64,000 nucleotides of DNA, taken from the NCBI RefSeq assembly GCF_030546745.1, contig NZ_JAUOPD010000014.1:1-64000 (forward strand), read 5' to 3'. The DNA is from Thalassotalea sp. 1_MG-2023. Its GTDB lineage: Bacteria > Pseudomonadota > Gammaproteobacteria > Enterobacterales > Alteromonadaceae. Of this stretch, positions 7,994-21,041 are shown piece after piece (positions within the stretch are counted from its first letter, which is position 1; every line of letters starts with the position of its first letter). Made by a program: the position numbers and the translations under genes. The notes under the pieces were generated by a model that saw only the letters and a program-made list of their open reading frames with translations, was not told where the DNA came from and searched no databases.

Positions 7994-10537
7994 ATGAAAA
8001 ATAATACCTTACTTTTAAGTGCAGTTAGTATTGCTTTGTTCGGTTGTGTAGCCACGACCAATGAACAAACCGCAGAATCTGTGTTGAATGAACCAAACGT
8101 TGCCGAACAACCGTCGATGACAGAACAACAAGCCAGCTTTGCGAAAGAAAAGTCTACTTTGGCACCTATCGAAAATTTAACACCGAAAAAAAGCGTTACA
8201 CAAAAAACATTAGCGTCAGGTGAAATTGAACTAACGTTAGAAAAAATTATGTCAGATCCTGACTGGATGGGAAGAAGCCCTGAAGGTTGGTACTGGGGAG
8301 ATGATAGTAATACCGTTTACTATCAACAAAAACGTGAAGGTAATCCCATTCGAGATTTGTTCCGTAAATCGTTACAGCAATCGGGCAACGGAGTAAAAGT
8401 TAATTTAGCTGAATACCATCAAGTAAAAGATAGGTTTGCAGTAAAAGATCAGCAGGGTAAACGTGAAGCTTATATCTTTGAAGGCAATGTATTTGTTAAA
8501 ACATTGGCTACGGGTAAAGTAACTCAACTTACTTATACTTCTGCAATCGAGCGTTCACCAATATTTCTTACTAATGGGAACATCGCTTATCGTGTAAATA
8601 ATCAGTTTTTTGAACATGACGTTGCTAGCCAAACTATTAGAGAGCTTGCTAGCTTAGTCGTAAAAGACAAACCTAAAGATGAGCAAGCTTCGTCATACCT
8701 AGCCAAAGAACAGCGTAAGCTAATTGGCTATGTAGCATTACAACAACGTAATAAAGCTCTGCGTAATGAACAGAAAGAACAGTTGAAAGCTAAAAACTCT
8801 ACCTTGACTAAAACGGAATTCTTTTTAGGTAAGGGTAAGCGAGTGGTACATGCGAGTTTATCACCAACAGGTGAAAAGCTTATTGTTAGCGTAGCAGAAA
8901 GCAAACCTTCTCGTGCTTCAACTGATATTATGCCGAATTATATTACGGATAATGGCGATATCGAAGCTAAAAAAGTGCGTTCGCGCGTGGCAAATAATCG
9001 CAAATATCAAGAAGAAGTTTTCTTACTCGATCTAAAAACAGGTCAGCAGTTTCCGTTAAGTTTTGAAACGCTTCCTGGCTTTGATGAAGATGTGCTTGCC
9101 AGTGTAAAACAAGAAAATCATCAGCGTTTAGGTAAAACGTATAAAAGTGAAAAAGCGCCACGTAATATTCATGTGATGCGCGCAAGTAATCCTATTAAGT
9201 GGCATGAAAGTGGACAACAAGTCGCAGTGCTACTTGAAGCGTGGGATAACAAAGATCGCTGGTTAACAACGGTAGACTTGTTAGAAAACACATTAGTGTC
9301 GCAGCATCGACTTCATGATGATGCTTGGATCAATTGGTCGTTTAATGAATTTGGCTGGCTTGAAGATAAACTTTACTACCTTTCAGAAGAAAGTAGCTTT
9401 TCTCATCTTTATGTCAAAAGTCTAAAAGGAAAAGCTAAAAAATTAACGGAAGGTCGATTTGAAGTCAGCAATGTAAACTTAACAGAAGATAAAAATCACT
9501 TTATTTTTAAAGCGAATAAAAAGCATCCTGGTATTTATGAGATTTATCAAGTCGCTGTAGAGTCAGGTAAATTGACAGCGTTAACAGATCTTGGTGGTAT
9601 GAATGATTATGCGTTAAGCCCAGATGGTAAAAAATTATTAATCCAACATTCTGAGGTTACCATGCCTCCTGAATTGTACGTCAAGCCGATTGATTCAAGT
9701 AGTAAAGCAGAGCGTATTACTAACACGGTATCAAAACAGTTTTTATCAATGCCATGGGTAGCGCCAAGCGTTGTTGCTGTGCCGTCGTCATATCAAAATG
9801 AACCTGTGTATTCACGCGTTTATTTACCTAAAAACTTTGATAAAACCGCAAAGAAAAACAAAGCAGTGATGTTTTCGCATGGTGCTGGTTATCTACAAAA
9901 TGCGCATTTAGGTTGGTCAGGTTATTTTCGTGAATTTATGTTCCATAGCATGCTTGTACAACAAGGTTATGTCGTTATTGATATGGATTACCGAGCATCT
10001 AAAGGCTATGGCCGTGACTGGCGAACAGCCATTTATCGTCATATGGGGAAACCTGAAGTAGAAGATATGCGTGATGGTGTTGAGTGGTTAATTGAAAATG
10101 CCAATGTTGATCGTAGAAGAATCGGCACTTATGGCGGTTCATACGGTGGTTTTCTTACCTTAATGGCGATGTTTAAAGAGCCTGACTTATTTGAATCTGG
10201 TTCGGCGTTAAGGCTAGTATCTGATTGGGCCTATTATAACCATGGCTATACGTCTAATATCTTAAATACACCAGAAGATGACGCAATCGCGTACGAACGT
10301 AGCTCGCCAATTTACTTTGCGGAAGGGTTAGAAAAACCGTTGTTAATTAACGCCCCAATGGTAGATGATAATGTGTTTTTTGAAGATAGCGTTCGCTTAG
10401 TACAACGTTTAATTGAATTAGAAAAACAAGATTTTGAAACGGCGATTTATCCGGTAGAACCTCATGGTTTTGTTCAGCCGAGTTCATGGTTAGATGAGTA
10501 TCGTCGGATCTATAAGTTGTTTGAAAATACGCTTTAA
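7994..10537 (+). CDS. Lipoprotein S9 family serine peptidase (prolyl oligopeptidase/DPP IV-like)
   Basis: This 847-residue protein begins with a lipoprotein signal, MKNNTLLLSAVSIALFGC, so Cys18 is probably lipidated and the enzyme is held in the periplasm. The N-terminal half (about 60-580) is a beta-propeller type region, with repeats such as ASLSPTGEKL and YALSPDGKKL. The C-terminal alpha/beta hydrolase domain has the S9 triad: Ser716 in GGSYGG, Asp791 in VDDNV and His824 in EPHGF. Enzymes of this family cleave short peptides, often after proline. It stands alone and is closed by a strong terminator. Substrate range cannot be read from sequence. Confidence 0.92.
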   Translation: MKNNTLLLSAVSIALFGCVATTNEQTAESVLNEPNVAEQPSMTEQQASFAKEKSTLAPIENLTPKKSVTQKTLASGEIELTLEKIMSDPDWMGRSPEGWYWGDDSNTVYYQQKREGNPIRDLFRKSLQQSGNGVKVNLAEYHQVKDRFAVKDQQGKREAYIFEGNVFVKTLATGKVTQLTYTSAIERSPIFLTNGNIAYRVNNQFFEHDVASQTIRELASLVVKDKPKDEQASSYLAKEQRKLIGYVALQQRNKALRNEQKEQLKAKNSTLTKTEFFLGKGKRVVHASLSPTGEKLIVSVAESKPSRASTDIMPNYITDNGDIEAKKVRSRVANNRKYQEEVFLLDLKTGQQFPLSFETLPGFDEDVLASVKQENHQRLGKTYKSEKAPRNIHVMRASNPIKWHESGQQVAVLLEAWDNKDRWLTTVDLLENTLVSQHRLHDDAWINWSFNEFGWLEDKLYYLSEESSFSHLYVKSLKGKAKKLTEGRFEVSNVNLTEDKNHFIFKANKKHPGIYEIYQVAVESGKLTALTDLGGMNDYALSPDGKKLLIQHSEVTMPPELYVKPIDSSSKAERITNTVSKQFLSMPWVAPSVVAVPSSYQNEPVYSRVYLPKNFDKTAKKNKAVMFSHGAGYLQNAHLGWSGYFREFMFHSMLVQQGYVVIDMDYRASKGYGRDWRTAIYRHMGKPEVEDMRDGVEWLIENANVDRRRIGTYGGSYGGFLTLMAMFKEPDLFESGSALRLVSDWAYYNHGYTSNILNTPEDDAIAYERSSPIYFAEGLEKPLLINAPMVDDNVFFEDSVRLVQRLIELEKQDFETAIYPVEPHGFVQPSSWLDEYRRIYKLFENTL

Positions 10538-10566
10538 CAAATAAAGTGTATTTCTAGTAAACATTC

Positions 10567-10595
10567 AAGCCCAGCCTAAACAGCTGGGCTTTTTT
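10567..10595 (+). terminator. Rho-independent terminator of the S9 peptidase gene
   Basis: AAGCCCAGC and GCTGGGCTT pair over 9 bp around CTAAACA, followed by a T-run. Confidence 0.9.
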
Positions 10596-10648
10596 ATGCT
10601 AATAAGTAAATTGAAAAACTCACATTGTCATTCAATACGTTTTAACCG

Positions 10649-11395
10649 TTAATCAGCAAAGTTATCGCGGTAATGATCTACCCATAGGGCCGTTGCGCCA
10701 CAAATGGCTACTGGCATAATAACCAGGTTAACAAAAGGTATCATCGAACATACCGCTGTGGTAATACCAAAACTATAACTTAACCCTTTACGCTCTGCTA
10801 ACGCATGCTTCATAGCTTCAAAAGGTACTTTGTGGTTATCAAAAGCATAATCTTTGTATTGAATTGCCATCATCCACGCAACAAATAAAAACCACATGAT
10901 TTGCCCAATGATAGGAATAAAGCTCAAGATAAAAAAGCCAACAGCACGTGGTAAATAATAACTAAATTTACACCATTCTCTTGAAAATGTACGTGGTATA
11001 TCTTTAACAATATCAAACACTGAACCAGATGGAGGTCTTTTATTGGTGAGCTTTGCTTCTAGCTTTTCTGCTAACAGCCCATTAAATGGTGCTGCAAGCC
11101 AATTAGCGACAGAACTAAAAATAAAAGAAAAGAACACTAAAAGAAACAATAAAGTAAGCGGTTGTACTATCCACGTTAGCCATTGTAAAAATTCAGGTAG
11201 CCAAGATTCGAATGCTAGCATCCATTCATCAAGCATTGTAAATAAATAACTGAACGCAACGGCGAATAAACACAGGTTGACTGATAATGGTATAAACACA
11301 AAACGTTTAACGCCTTTCATTCTAATTAAAGAAAAACCAAGTAATAAATAGCCGGCGCCGCTATGAGCTAAGGGAGAAGAGTGGTTTTGCTGCAT
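10649..11395 (-). CDS. cysZ: Sulfate transporter CysZ
   Basis: This 248-residue integral membrane protein belongs to the CysZ/EI24 family and is expected to import sulfate across the inner membrane for cysteine synthesis. It matches the usual length (about 250). Family landmarks include the N-terminal SGAGYLLLGF, the VANWLAAPFNGLLAEKLE block after two long hydrophobic segments, DIPRTFSREW, and the GFFILSFIPIIGQ segment. The C-terminus CGATALWVDHY is also typical. No cysteine-biosynthesis genes flank it. It diverges from smc; the shared gap is 139 bases. Confidence 0.92.
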   Translation of the reverse strand: MQQNHSSPLAHSGAGYLLLGFSLIRMKGVKRFVFIPLSVNLCLFAVAFSYLFTMLDEWMLAFESWLPEFLQWLTWIVQPLTLLFLLVFFSFIFSSVANWLAAPFNGLLAEKLEAKLTNKRPPSGSVFDIVKDIPRTFSREWCKFSYYLPRAVGFFILSFIPIIGQIMWFLFVAWMMAIQYKDYAFDNHKVPFEAMKHALAERKGLSYSFGITTAVCSMIPFVNLVIMPVAICGATALWVDHYRDNFAD

Positions 11396-11534
11396 TATTA
11401 ACCTTTACTTTTCTGAAATAAAAATAGTATACCTAGCAAAGTTGGAACAGAGAAGGAAACACAGGTGCTAAAGGCGATATTTTCTGGTAGAGTCAGTTTA
11501 TAAAAGCAATATATCATGCGGGCTACAAGCGTAA

Positions 11535-14500
11535 ATGCGGTTAAAATATATCAAATTGGCGGGGTTTAAATCTTTTGTTGATCCGACAAAAGTGCCATTT
11601 GAACAACAAATGACCGCAATTGTTGGTCCGAATGGCTGCGGTAAGTCAAATATTATTGATGCTGTTCGTTGGGTGCTAGGCGAAAGTTCTGCAAAGCACT
11701 TACGTGGTGATGCCATGACCGATGTCATTTTTAATGGTGCTGCAAGTAGAAAGCCTATCGGTCAAGCCAGTGTTGAACTCATGTTCGACAACATGGCAGA
11801 TCGCTTTCAAGGCTCTATGGCGGATCGCAACCAAGTTTCTATTCGTCGAGTTGTTAATCGTGACGCGCAAAATACCTATTACTTAAATGGCGCTAAGTGT
11901 CGTAGGAAAGATATCACTGATATTTTTCTGGGAACAGGCTTAGGACCAAGAAGTTATGCGATTATTGAACAGGGGACCATTTCTCGCCTTATTGAGTCTA
12001 AACCGCAAGAATTAAGAGTGTTTATCGAAGAAGCGGCAGGTATTTCGAAATATAAAGAAAGACGCAGAGAAACTGAAAATCGTATACGACATACTCGCGA
12101 AAATTTAGATCGCTTAACCGACATTCGATTGGAACTAACGCAGCAAATTGAAAAGCTGCATATTCAAGCTGAAGGCGCAAAACGTTTTAAAACGTTAAAA
12201 GCTGAAGAGCGACAATTAAAAGCTGAATTAGCTGTGTTACGTTGGCAGAACTTTGAACATCGTTCGAAGTTAAAGCAACAAGAAATACAAAAGGTTAACG
12301 ATAGAATAGCGGAGTTAAAACAAGCACAACAAGCTGATGATCTCCTGTTAACTAACGCAAAACAGCAAATTCAAACAGCGAATAGCCAAATTCAACACTG
12401 CCAACAAGATAAGATTACCTTAACGAATGATATTGCAAGAGCTGAGCAACAAATCACACATGAAAAAGTGCAACAAAAACAACGTAAAGAAAGCGTTGAC
12501 GCATTAAAAACTCAGATGGAAAAGGCACAGGAAATGCTCTTGCATGAGCAACAGTATTACGCGGAGACGCAACAAAAACTTGAAAAATATTCAAAGCATA
12601 TTAAAAGTATTGAGGCACAAATTGTTGAATCTGAGCAGACACGCTTCGACAAAGAAACACAACTTCAACAATATCAATTAGAGTTACAACAACGTAATCT
12701 AGCTTATCGTGAGAGTGTTCAAGCTAAAAATTATTTTGAAAAACAACAATCAGTGTATTTATCTGAACTTGAACAACAACAACGACAATTAAATAAACTT
12801 AATCAACAATACGAAACGTTAGTGCTCGAAAAATCGACCTTAATGAAGGAGTCGTTGTTTGATGAACAACAGATCCGGCAGGTTATTGCTGAAAAGGAAA
12901 ATCAACTTCGCGATCTTAACGCGGAGCTCAAAGCCACATCATTAAAACAGCAACAACATGCTGATATCATATCCGAGCTTCGGAGTGATTGTCGGAGTCA
13001 GCAATTACGCATTGCCGATATAACCAAAAAGTTGAGTCAACAAGAAAATTGGCAACAAGCACAAGTGTCCACATTTTCGCCGTTACTAAAAAATGAAATG
13101 CGTAGAGTTCAAGACTTATTGCAAGTTGAACCAGGTTGGGAGTTGGCTGTAGAAATGGTGCTTGAACAAATGCTACAAGCCCATGTGTTCGACTTGCCTT
13201 GGCATGAAGCAGAAATGGAAAAACTAATTACATTAGACGCTTGCTTTCTTTATTTATCAAGTGAAGATAAACAAGTAGACGGTATTTCCTCTCAACAACT
13301 TCAAGCAACACTGGCAAGCAAAGTGTCGAGTGAAGTATTGCCGCGAAGCTTATTTTCTAACGTGTTGATTGCTGCTGATGAAACAGCCTGTTTTGCTAAT
13401 CGAGAAAATTTGAAACAACAGCAATCTGTTATATGCCCTCAAGGCGTTTGGTTAGGAAATAGTTTTATCAGAAAAGGGCAATTAACACGTTCAGATAATG
13501 TATTACTGTTAACAAATGAAAAGCAACAACTTGAACATTCTTACCAACAATTAATACAGCAACTGAATGACACTGAAACGCTGCTTCTGGGAGTTCATGC
13601 GCACATTGAGAGTATTGAAAAAACACAAGAAGAAGTAACGAAACAGTTAATTAGTCATCAACAGCAGTTATTAGAAGCAACACAGTTTAATGCAACCTGG
13701 CAACAAAAACATAAGCATATTGAACAGCAACAAGCGCATGTACAACGTGAAAAACAGCAAATAATACAAATGATTAGTAAGCAGGAAGCTGAATTCACAA
13801 CATGGGAAAAAGAGCAAGATGTTGACCATAATGTCGCGAACGATGAACTCGTTGCAACAATGGCGTTACTTGAAAAAAAAATAGAACAACACAACGCTGC
13901 GTTAACTGATATTAATCAGCAATACCAATCGCTAAAAGAAAACATTCACCAACAACAAATATTGCTTGAGAGAAGTAAACACGAGAGCCAACTCGCGCAG
14001 CAAAATATTTCTCGATATCAAACAACGATTGATAATGCATCTGCGCAGCAAAAAGCAATGAATAACTATGAAAGCTTACCTGAAGAAAAGTTAATTGAAT
14101 TAAATGAAAACCTACAGCGATGGTTAGCGTCATCGAGCGCGTTAGATAACGAAATTGAACAACAGCATAAAGTGATTGCAACACAACAAGTTGTTTTTCA
14201 ACAAATGGAACAAAATGCCTTAAAAACCGTCGAACAAATCGAACAGTTCAAACAGCAGTTATCTCAATTACAATTAAGTGCTGAAAGTTTTTCAATAAAA
14301 GCTGAAAATGCACTTGAACAGCTAGATGAAATTGGTAAAAATGCCACAGACATTGCACAGTCTTTATCAGATAGTGCAAATGAATCTGTTTGGCAAGCTA
14401 AGTTAATAAAGGTTCAAAACGACATTCAACAACTTGGAGCGATTAATTTAGCAGCAATTGATGAGTATGAAAGTCAATTAACGCGAAAAAACTACCTAGA

Positions 14501-15050
14501 TCAACAAGATCAGGATTTAAATCAGGCTATTTCAACGTTAGAATCAGCAATAGAAAAAATAGATAAAGAAAGTCGGCTTAAGTTTAAAACAACCTTTGAT
14601 AAGGTGAATCATGATTTACAAAGGTTATTTCCTAAAGTTTTTGGCGGAGGTGATGCGTATTTAGCATTAACCGGCGATGACTTATTAGAGACTGGCGTAA
14701 CAATTATGGCTAGACCTCCAGGTAAAAAGAATAGTACGATTCATTTATTATCGGGTGGTGAAAAAGCATTAACCGCTTTATCATTAGTGTTCGCGATTTT
14801 TAGACTTAACCCTGCACCTTTTTGTATGCTGGATGAAGTAGATGCACCACTTGATGATGCAAATGTAGAGAGATTTTGTAATTTAGTACGTGAAATGTCG
14901 AAAAGCGTACAATTTATTTATATTAGTCACAATAAAATTGCCATGGAAATGGCTTCTCATTTAACAGGTGTAACCATGTTTGAACCGGGCGTATCTCGTA
15001 TGGTATCTGTTGATGTTGAAGAAGCAATTGCTATGGCCGACGTATCATAA
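11535..15050 (+). CDS. smc: Chromosome segregation protein SMC
   Basis: This 1171-residue SMC ATPase is expected to form the condensin core with ScpA and ScpB. The N-terminal head has Walker A GPNGCGKS at residues 31-38. Long coiled coils rich in Gln and Glu (about 170-500 and 680-1010) flank a hinge region (about 500-680). The C-terminal head has the ABC signature LLSGGEKALTALSL and Walker B FCMLDEVDAPLDD. The coiled coils carry unusually many CAA-rich Gln tracts (such as EQQQRQLNKLNQQ). The presence of SMC rather than MukB, and its position before zipA and ligA, fit an alteromonadalean chromosome. zipA follows 12 bases downstream. Confidence 0.97.
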   Translation: MRLKYIKLAGFKSFVDPTKVPFEQQMTAIVGPNGCGKSNIIDAVRWVLGESSAKHLRGDAMTDVIFNGAASRKPIGQASVELMFDNMADRFQGSMADRNQVSIRRVVNRDAQNTYYLNGAKCRRKDITDIFLGTGLGPRSYAIIEQGTISRLIESKPQELRVFIEEAAGISKYKERRRETENRIRHTRENLDRLTDIRLELTQQIEKLHIQAEGAKRFKTLKAEERQLKAELAVLRWQNFEHRSKLKQQEIQKVNDRIAELKQAQQADDLLLTNAKQQIQTANSQIQHCQQDKITLTNDIARAEQQITHEKVQQKQRKESVDALKTQMEKAQEMLLHEQQYYAETQQKLEKYSKHIKSIEAQIVESEQTRFDKETQLQQYQLELQQRNLAYRESVQAKNYFEKQQSVYLSELEQQQRQLNKLNQQYETLVLEKSTLMKESLFDEQQIRQVIAEKENQLRDLNAELKATSLKQQQHADIISELRSDCRSQQLRIADITKKLSQQENWQQAQVSTFSPLLKNEMRRVQDLLQVEPGWELAVEMVLEQMLQAHVFDLPWHEAEMEKLITLDACFLYLSSEDKQVDGISSQQLQATLASKVSSEVLPRSLFSNVLIAADETACFANRENLKQQQSVICPQGVWLGNSFIRKGQLTRSDNVLLLTNEKQQLEHSYQQLIQQLNDTETLLLGVHAHIESIEKTQEEVTKQLISHQQQLLEATQFNATWQQKHKHIEQQQAHVQREKQQIIQMISKQEAEFTTWEKEQDVDHNVANDELVATMALLEKKIEQHNAALTDINQQYQSLKENIHQQQILLERSKHESQLAQQNISRYQTTIDNASAQQKAMNNYESLPEEKLIELNENLQRWLASSSALDNEIEQQHKVIATQQVVFQQMEQNALKTVEQIEQFKQQLSQLQLSAESFSIKAENALEQLDEIGKNATDIAQSLSDSANESVWQAKLIKVQNDIQQLGAINLAAIDEYESQLTRKNYLDQQDQDLNQAISTLESAIEKIDKESRLKFKTTFDKVNHDLQRLFPKVFGGGDAYLALTGDDLLETGVTIMARPPGKKNSTIHLLSGGEKALTALSLVFAIFRLNPAPFCMLDEVDAPLDDANVERFCNLVREMSKSVQFIYISHNKIAMEMASHLTGVTMFEPGVSRMVSVDVEEAIAMADVS

Positions 15051-15062
15051 ACAGGCTAAAAG

Positions 15063-18542
<3,480 letters not shown>

Positions 18543-18546
<4 letters not shown>

Positions 18547-18905
18547 ACGGTAAAAAAGGCATACAGAAATAGTAAACTTGGTGCTGGTAGAATAAAACCA
18601 AAAATGGCAGCTTCACACCATTCTATTTTTCGATAAAACCGTTGCCATTTTTTATCTTGTACTTTTGAAGAGGGTAACACCTGAAAGAAAAAGATAAATG
18701 CAGAAAGTACAAGCGCTTGCAGGGCGGAAAATAATATAAACAGTGCTAACCAGATCAATGACTCAGGTGTTAAGTTAGTAATTTGTCGTTGTAATACGAA
18801 ATATAAAACAAAAGCAAAAACACTCCAACCTAACAACTTCCAGCGGAAGCCTGATAAAGTAATTGCAATACTATTAAACACCTCAGGACTAAACCAATAC
18901 TTCAT
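18543..18905 (-). CDS. Unknown membrane protein
   Basis: With the ATG at 18903-18905 the protein has 120 residues. Four hydrophobic segments (about 20-37, 48-65, 66-84 and 101-118) mark it as an inner-membrane protein. I do not recognise a family. AAGG lies 7 bases before this ATG. A longer version starting at 18971 would overlap the divergent gene at 18965 and adds only a hydrophobic stretch, so the shorter start is preferred. It converges on the DUF3392 gene with overlapping stops. Confidence 0.7.
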
Positions 18906-18964
18906 TATTGCCTTACTTACTCGTAGAATAAAGATCACACTCAACGTTAAGTATAAAGAAAGAA

Positions 18965-19597
18965 ATGGCATTACACAGTAAAAAACTTATATTCATTGCC
19001 TTTTGGGCATCTTCAATATCACAAGTTGCTTTTGCATTTCCAACGGAGAATAAGCAACTTTCTACACAACCTCAACAGCAAGTAGAGGTAAGGCCAGGCC
19101 ATGCTAAAGCCTTAAAATCATTAGATGATGAAAAGTATAAGGATGATCTAACTAAAGTGATTATAACTACCGTAAGTGAAATGACTGACAGTACAGGGTT
19201 AACCTATATTGGTGCTAAAGTAGCACGTACAGAAGTTGAAAAGTTTTTGGTACAATTAAAAACAATACTCGGTGACGAATTTCAACAATACCGTTTAAAT
19301 CAAGCAAATCGAGATGGCAATGCTTTTCATGTGACTTTAGTTGCACCACATGAATATCAATTAATGAACAAAGATGAAGTTACCCTTGGTAGAACCGTTC
19401 GTATAACGCTAGAAGGCTTAGGTAGAGTTAGCCAAGGCAATAACACGAGTTACTTTGTCGTTGCTTCTTCTAACGATGGCGACTTTATGCGACAAACCTT
19501 GCGTTTGGCTGCAAAAGACTTTCATGTGACGCTAGGTTTTGATAAAAAAGATGTTTACGGTGTCAGCAAAGGTCAAGATACGTTGATAAAGCAGTAG
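18965..19597 (+). CDS. Secreted protein with two HxT motifs, 2H-phosphoesterase-like
   Basis: The 210-residue protein has an N-terminal signal peptide (about 1-24, ending VAFA), so it is exported to the periplasm or beyond. After it come two copies of an FHVTL motif: H122-V-T124 (FHVTLVAPHEY) and H187-V-T189 (FHVTLGFDKKDVYG), 65 residues apart. Paired HxT motifs define the 2H phosphoesterase superfamily, whose members cut or ligate cyclic phosphodiesters, often in RNA; the GF...DVYG tail resembles the 'Swiss army knife' RNA-repair type. Export of such an enzyme is unusual. The activity is inferred from motifs only. It reads away from the minus-strand gene at 18905. Confidence 0.6.
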   Translation: MALHSKKLIFIAFWASSISQVAFAFPTENKQLSTQPQQQVEVRPGHAKALKSLDDEKYKDDLTKVIITTVSEMTDSTGLTYIGAKVARTEVEKFLVQLKTILGDEFQQYRLNQANRDGNAFHVTLVAPHEYQLMNKDEVTLGRTVRITLEGLGRVSQGNNTSYFVVASSNDGDFMRQTLRLAAKDFHVTLGFDKKDVYGVSKGQDTLIKQ

Positions 19598-19904
19598 GCA
19601 TATTCGTCTTTTTAAGGCAGCTAAAAAATGCTAAGTGTTAACTTGTTTATCATTAAATTATTGATAACGGTTTAGATCATGCCAATGATTGCTTATTATT
19701 AGGGTCTGTTGAACTTTTGTGTTTAGTTTTAAAGCAGTTTATTGGGTTCAGCTAAACGTTATTTCTTCATCGTTGTTCGTAATTTACATGGAATAGCCAT
19801 GTATCATTGCTTACATATTGAACAAAAAGCGTTTAGTTCGAACAAAATTTAACTTCTAAAGATCAACAGACTCATAAGCTATGGAAATTAAATAAAGGGC
19901 TGAT
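19598..19904. other. 307-base gene-free gap containing a MITE-like repeat
   Basis: No gene is seen. Most of the gap (19702-19873) is the repeat described separately. The rest is AT-rich sequence next to the upstream stop. Confidence 0.7.
19702..19873. mobile_element. MITE-like element with GTCTGTTGA terminal inverted repeats
   Basis: GTCTGTTGA at 19704-19712 and its complement TCAACAGAC at 19863-19871 form perfect 9-bp ends, and imperfect pairing continues inward (AACTTTTG against GATCTTTAG read inward). Inside are further dyads: TCAGCTAAACG against CGTTTAGTTCG, and a central ACATGG/CCATGT hairpin. The element is about 170 bases, has no ORF, and is highly palindromic, as miniature inverted-repeat elements are. 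It ends about 32 bases before the M48 protease gene. I recall similar GGGTCTGTTGATC ends in alteromonadalean genomes, but this was not checked. Confidence 0.6.
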
Positions 19905-20690
19905 ATGAAATCAACATTCTTAATAATAGCAACGATTATTGCGGTAAGTGGTTGTGCGAAATCCTCAACAGGGCGTAATCAAATTACTTTATTTTCAGAC
20001 AGTGAATTGAATAAGATGGGGGCTACTTCTTTTGAAGAGCTCAAAGAGAAAGAAAAAATTAGCCAAGATATGGCAACCAATAATTACGTGCAATGTGTCG
20101 CTAAAGCAGTGACAAAAAATGTCTCAAAACAAGCGCATTCTGGTGATTGGGAAGTGGTTGTGTTTGACTCAGATCAAGTAAACGCATTTGCATTACCTGG
20201 TGGAAAAATCGGTGTATACACGGGAATTCTTAAGGTAGCACAGGGTCAAGATCAACTTGCAGCCATTATTGGCCATGAAATTGCTCACGTTACTGAGCGC
20301 CACTCTAATGAACGACTTTCTTCAAACCAGTTAGTACAAATGGGAGCTGCAGTAGGTGGCGCTGTTTTATCGCAACAACAAATAGAAAATAAAGAAACTT
20401 GGTTGATGGTCGGGTTAGGTATTGCGCAATATGGCGTATTAATGCCGTACAGCCGTATGCATGAAAGTGAAGCAGATATCGTTGGTCAAGACTTAATGGC
20501 GCAATCTGGGTTTGAACCATCAGCAGCCATCTCGTTATGGCAAAATATGGCGAAACAATCAAAAGGAGCGCCACCTGAATTTTTATCAACACACCCGTCA
20601 AACCAAACCCGAATTAATGATTTAACGGAAAACTTAACTAAATCGAAAGCGATTTATCAACGTTCAACCGTTCGTCCTAGCTGTGGATAA
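19905..20690 (+). CDS. M48 family lipoprotein metalloprotease
   Basis: This 261-residue protein has a lipoprotein signal (MKSTFLIIATIIAVSGC; Cys17 is the likely lipidation site). The zinc-binding HEIAH motif lies at 124-128 within IIGHEIAHVTERHS, and the third ligand is in HESEADIVGQDLM. This is the M48C type related to LoiP/YcaL, which degrades misfolded outer-membrane or periplasmic proteins. It is predicted to sit in the periplasm on a membrane. An AAAGGG ribosome binding site precedes the ATG. The MITE-like repeat ends just upstream, so its promoter lies in or near the element. Confidence 0.9.
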   Translation: MKSTFLIIATIIAVSGCAKSSTGRNQITLFSDSELNKMGATSFEELKEKEKISQDMATNNYVQCVAKAVTKNVSKQAHSGDWEVVVFDSDQVNAFALPGGKIGVYTGILKVAQGQDQLAAIIGHEIAHVTERHSNERLSSNQLVQMGAAVGGAVLSQQQIENKETWLMVGLGIAQYGVLMPYSRMHESEADIVGQDLMAQSGFEPSAAISLWQNMAKQSKGAPPEFLSTHPSNQTRINDLTENLTKSKAIYQRSTVRPSCG

Positions 20691-20717
20691 TGCAGTAGCT
20701 TTTCCTTTTGAATGAAT

Positions 20718-20750
20718 AAAATGGTGGCAATTTGTGCCACCATTTTTTTT
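20718..20750 (+). terminator. Rho-independent terminator of the M48 gene
   Basis: AAAATGGTGGCA pairs with TGCCACCATTTT around ATTTG and runs into eight T. Confidence 0.92.
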
Positions 20751-20834
20751 CTGTAAATCATTCCACTCATATTGAATGTATATATGTTTTGTAGCACTAT
20801 GTATATGAAACGTATTCTTTTGTGTGGTAATCAA

Positions 20835-21041
20835 ATGGGCATTGTTAAAATATCAGACCAATTACATGATGAAGTCAGAAAAACGAGTAGTGTTATGGAG
20901 CGCTCCATAAACTCTCAGGCTGAGTTCTGGCTAAAAATAGGGCGTCTTGCTGAGCAGAATCCAACGCTCAGTTATGAACAGATTATTGAGCGCGAGATGC
21001 GTTCAGAAAAAGTTACTTCAGTAAGGTTGATTAGTGAATAG
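20835..21041 (+). CDS. ParD-like antitoxin-family protein
   Basis: Starting at the ATG at 20835, the protein has 68 residues (MGIVKISDQLHDEVRKTSSV). It matches the ParD-like family (ribbon-helix-helix): an N-terminal beta strand (GIVKIS), two helices, and the motif RSINSQAEFWLKIGRLAEQNP. It would bind DNA as a dimer. No toxin gene of the ParE/RelE type follows; the map gene overlaps its stop by 8 bases. The longer ORF adds 21 upstream residues without family similarity. Function as an antitoxin is not supported by the neighbour; autoregulation of the pair is possible. Confidence 0.75.
   Translation: MGIVKISDQLHDEVRKTSSVMERSINSQAEFWLKIGRLAEQNPTLSYEQIIEREMRSEKVTSVRLISE

Noticed and set aside
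18906-18971. Longer start for the minus-strand membrane gene (to 18971)
   Set aside because: It overlaps the divergent gene start; AAGG favours the ATG at 18905.
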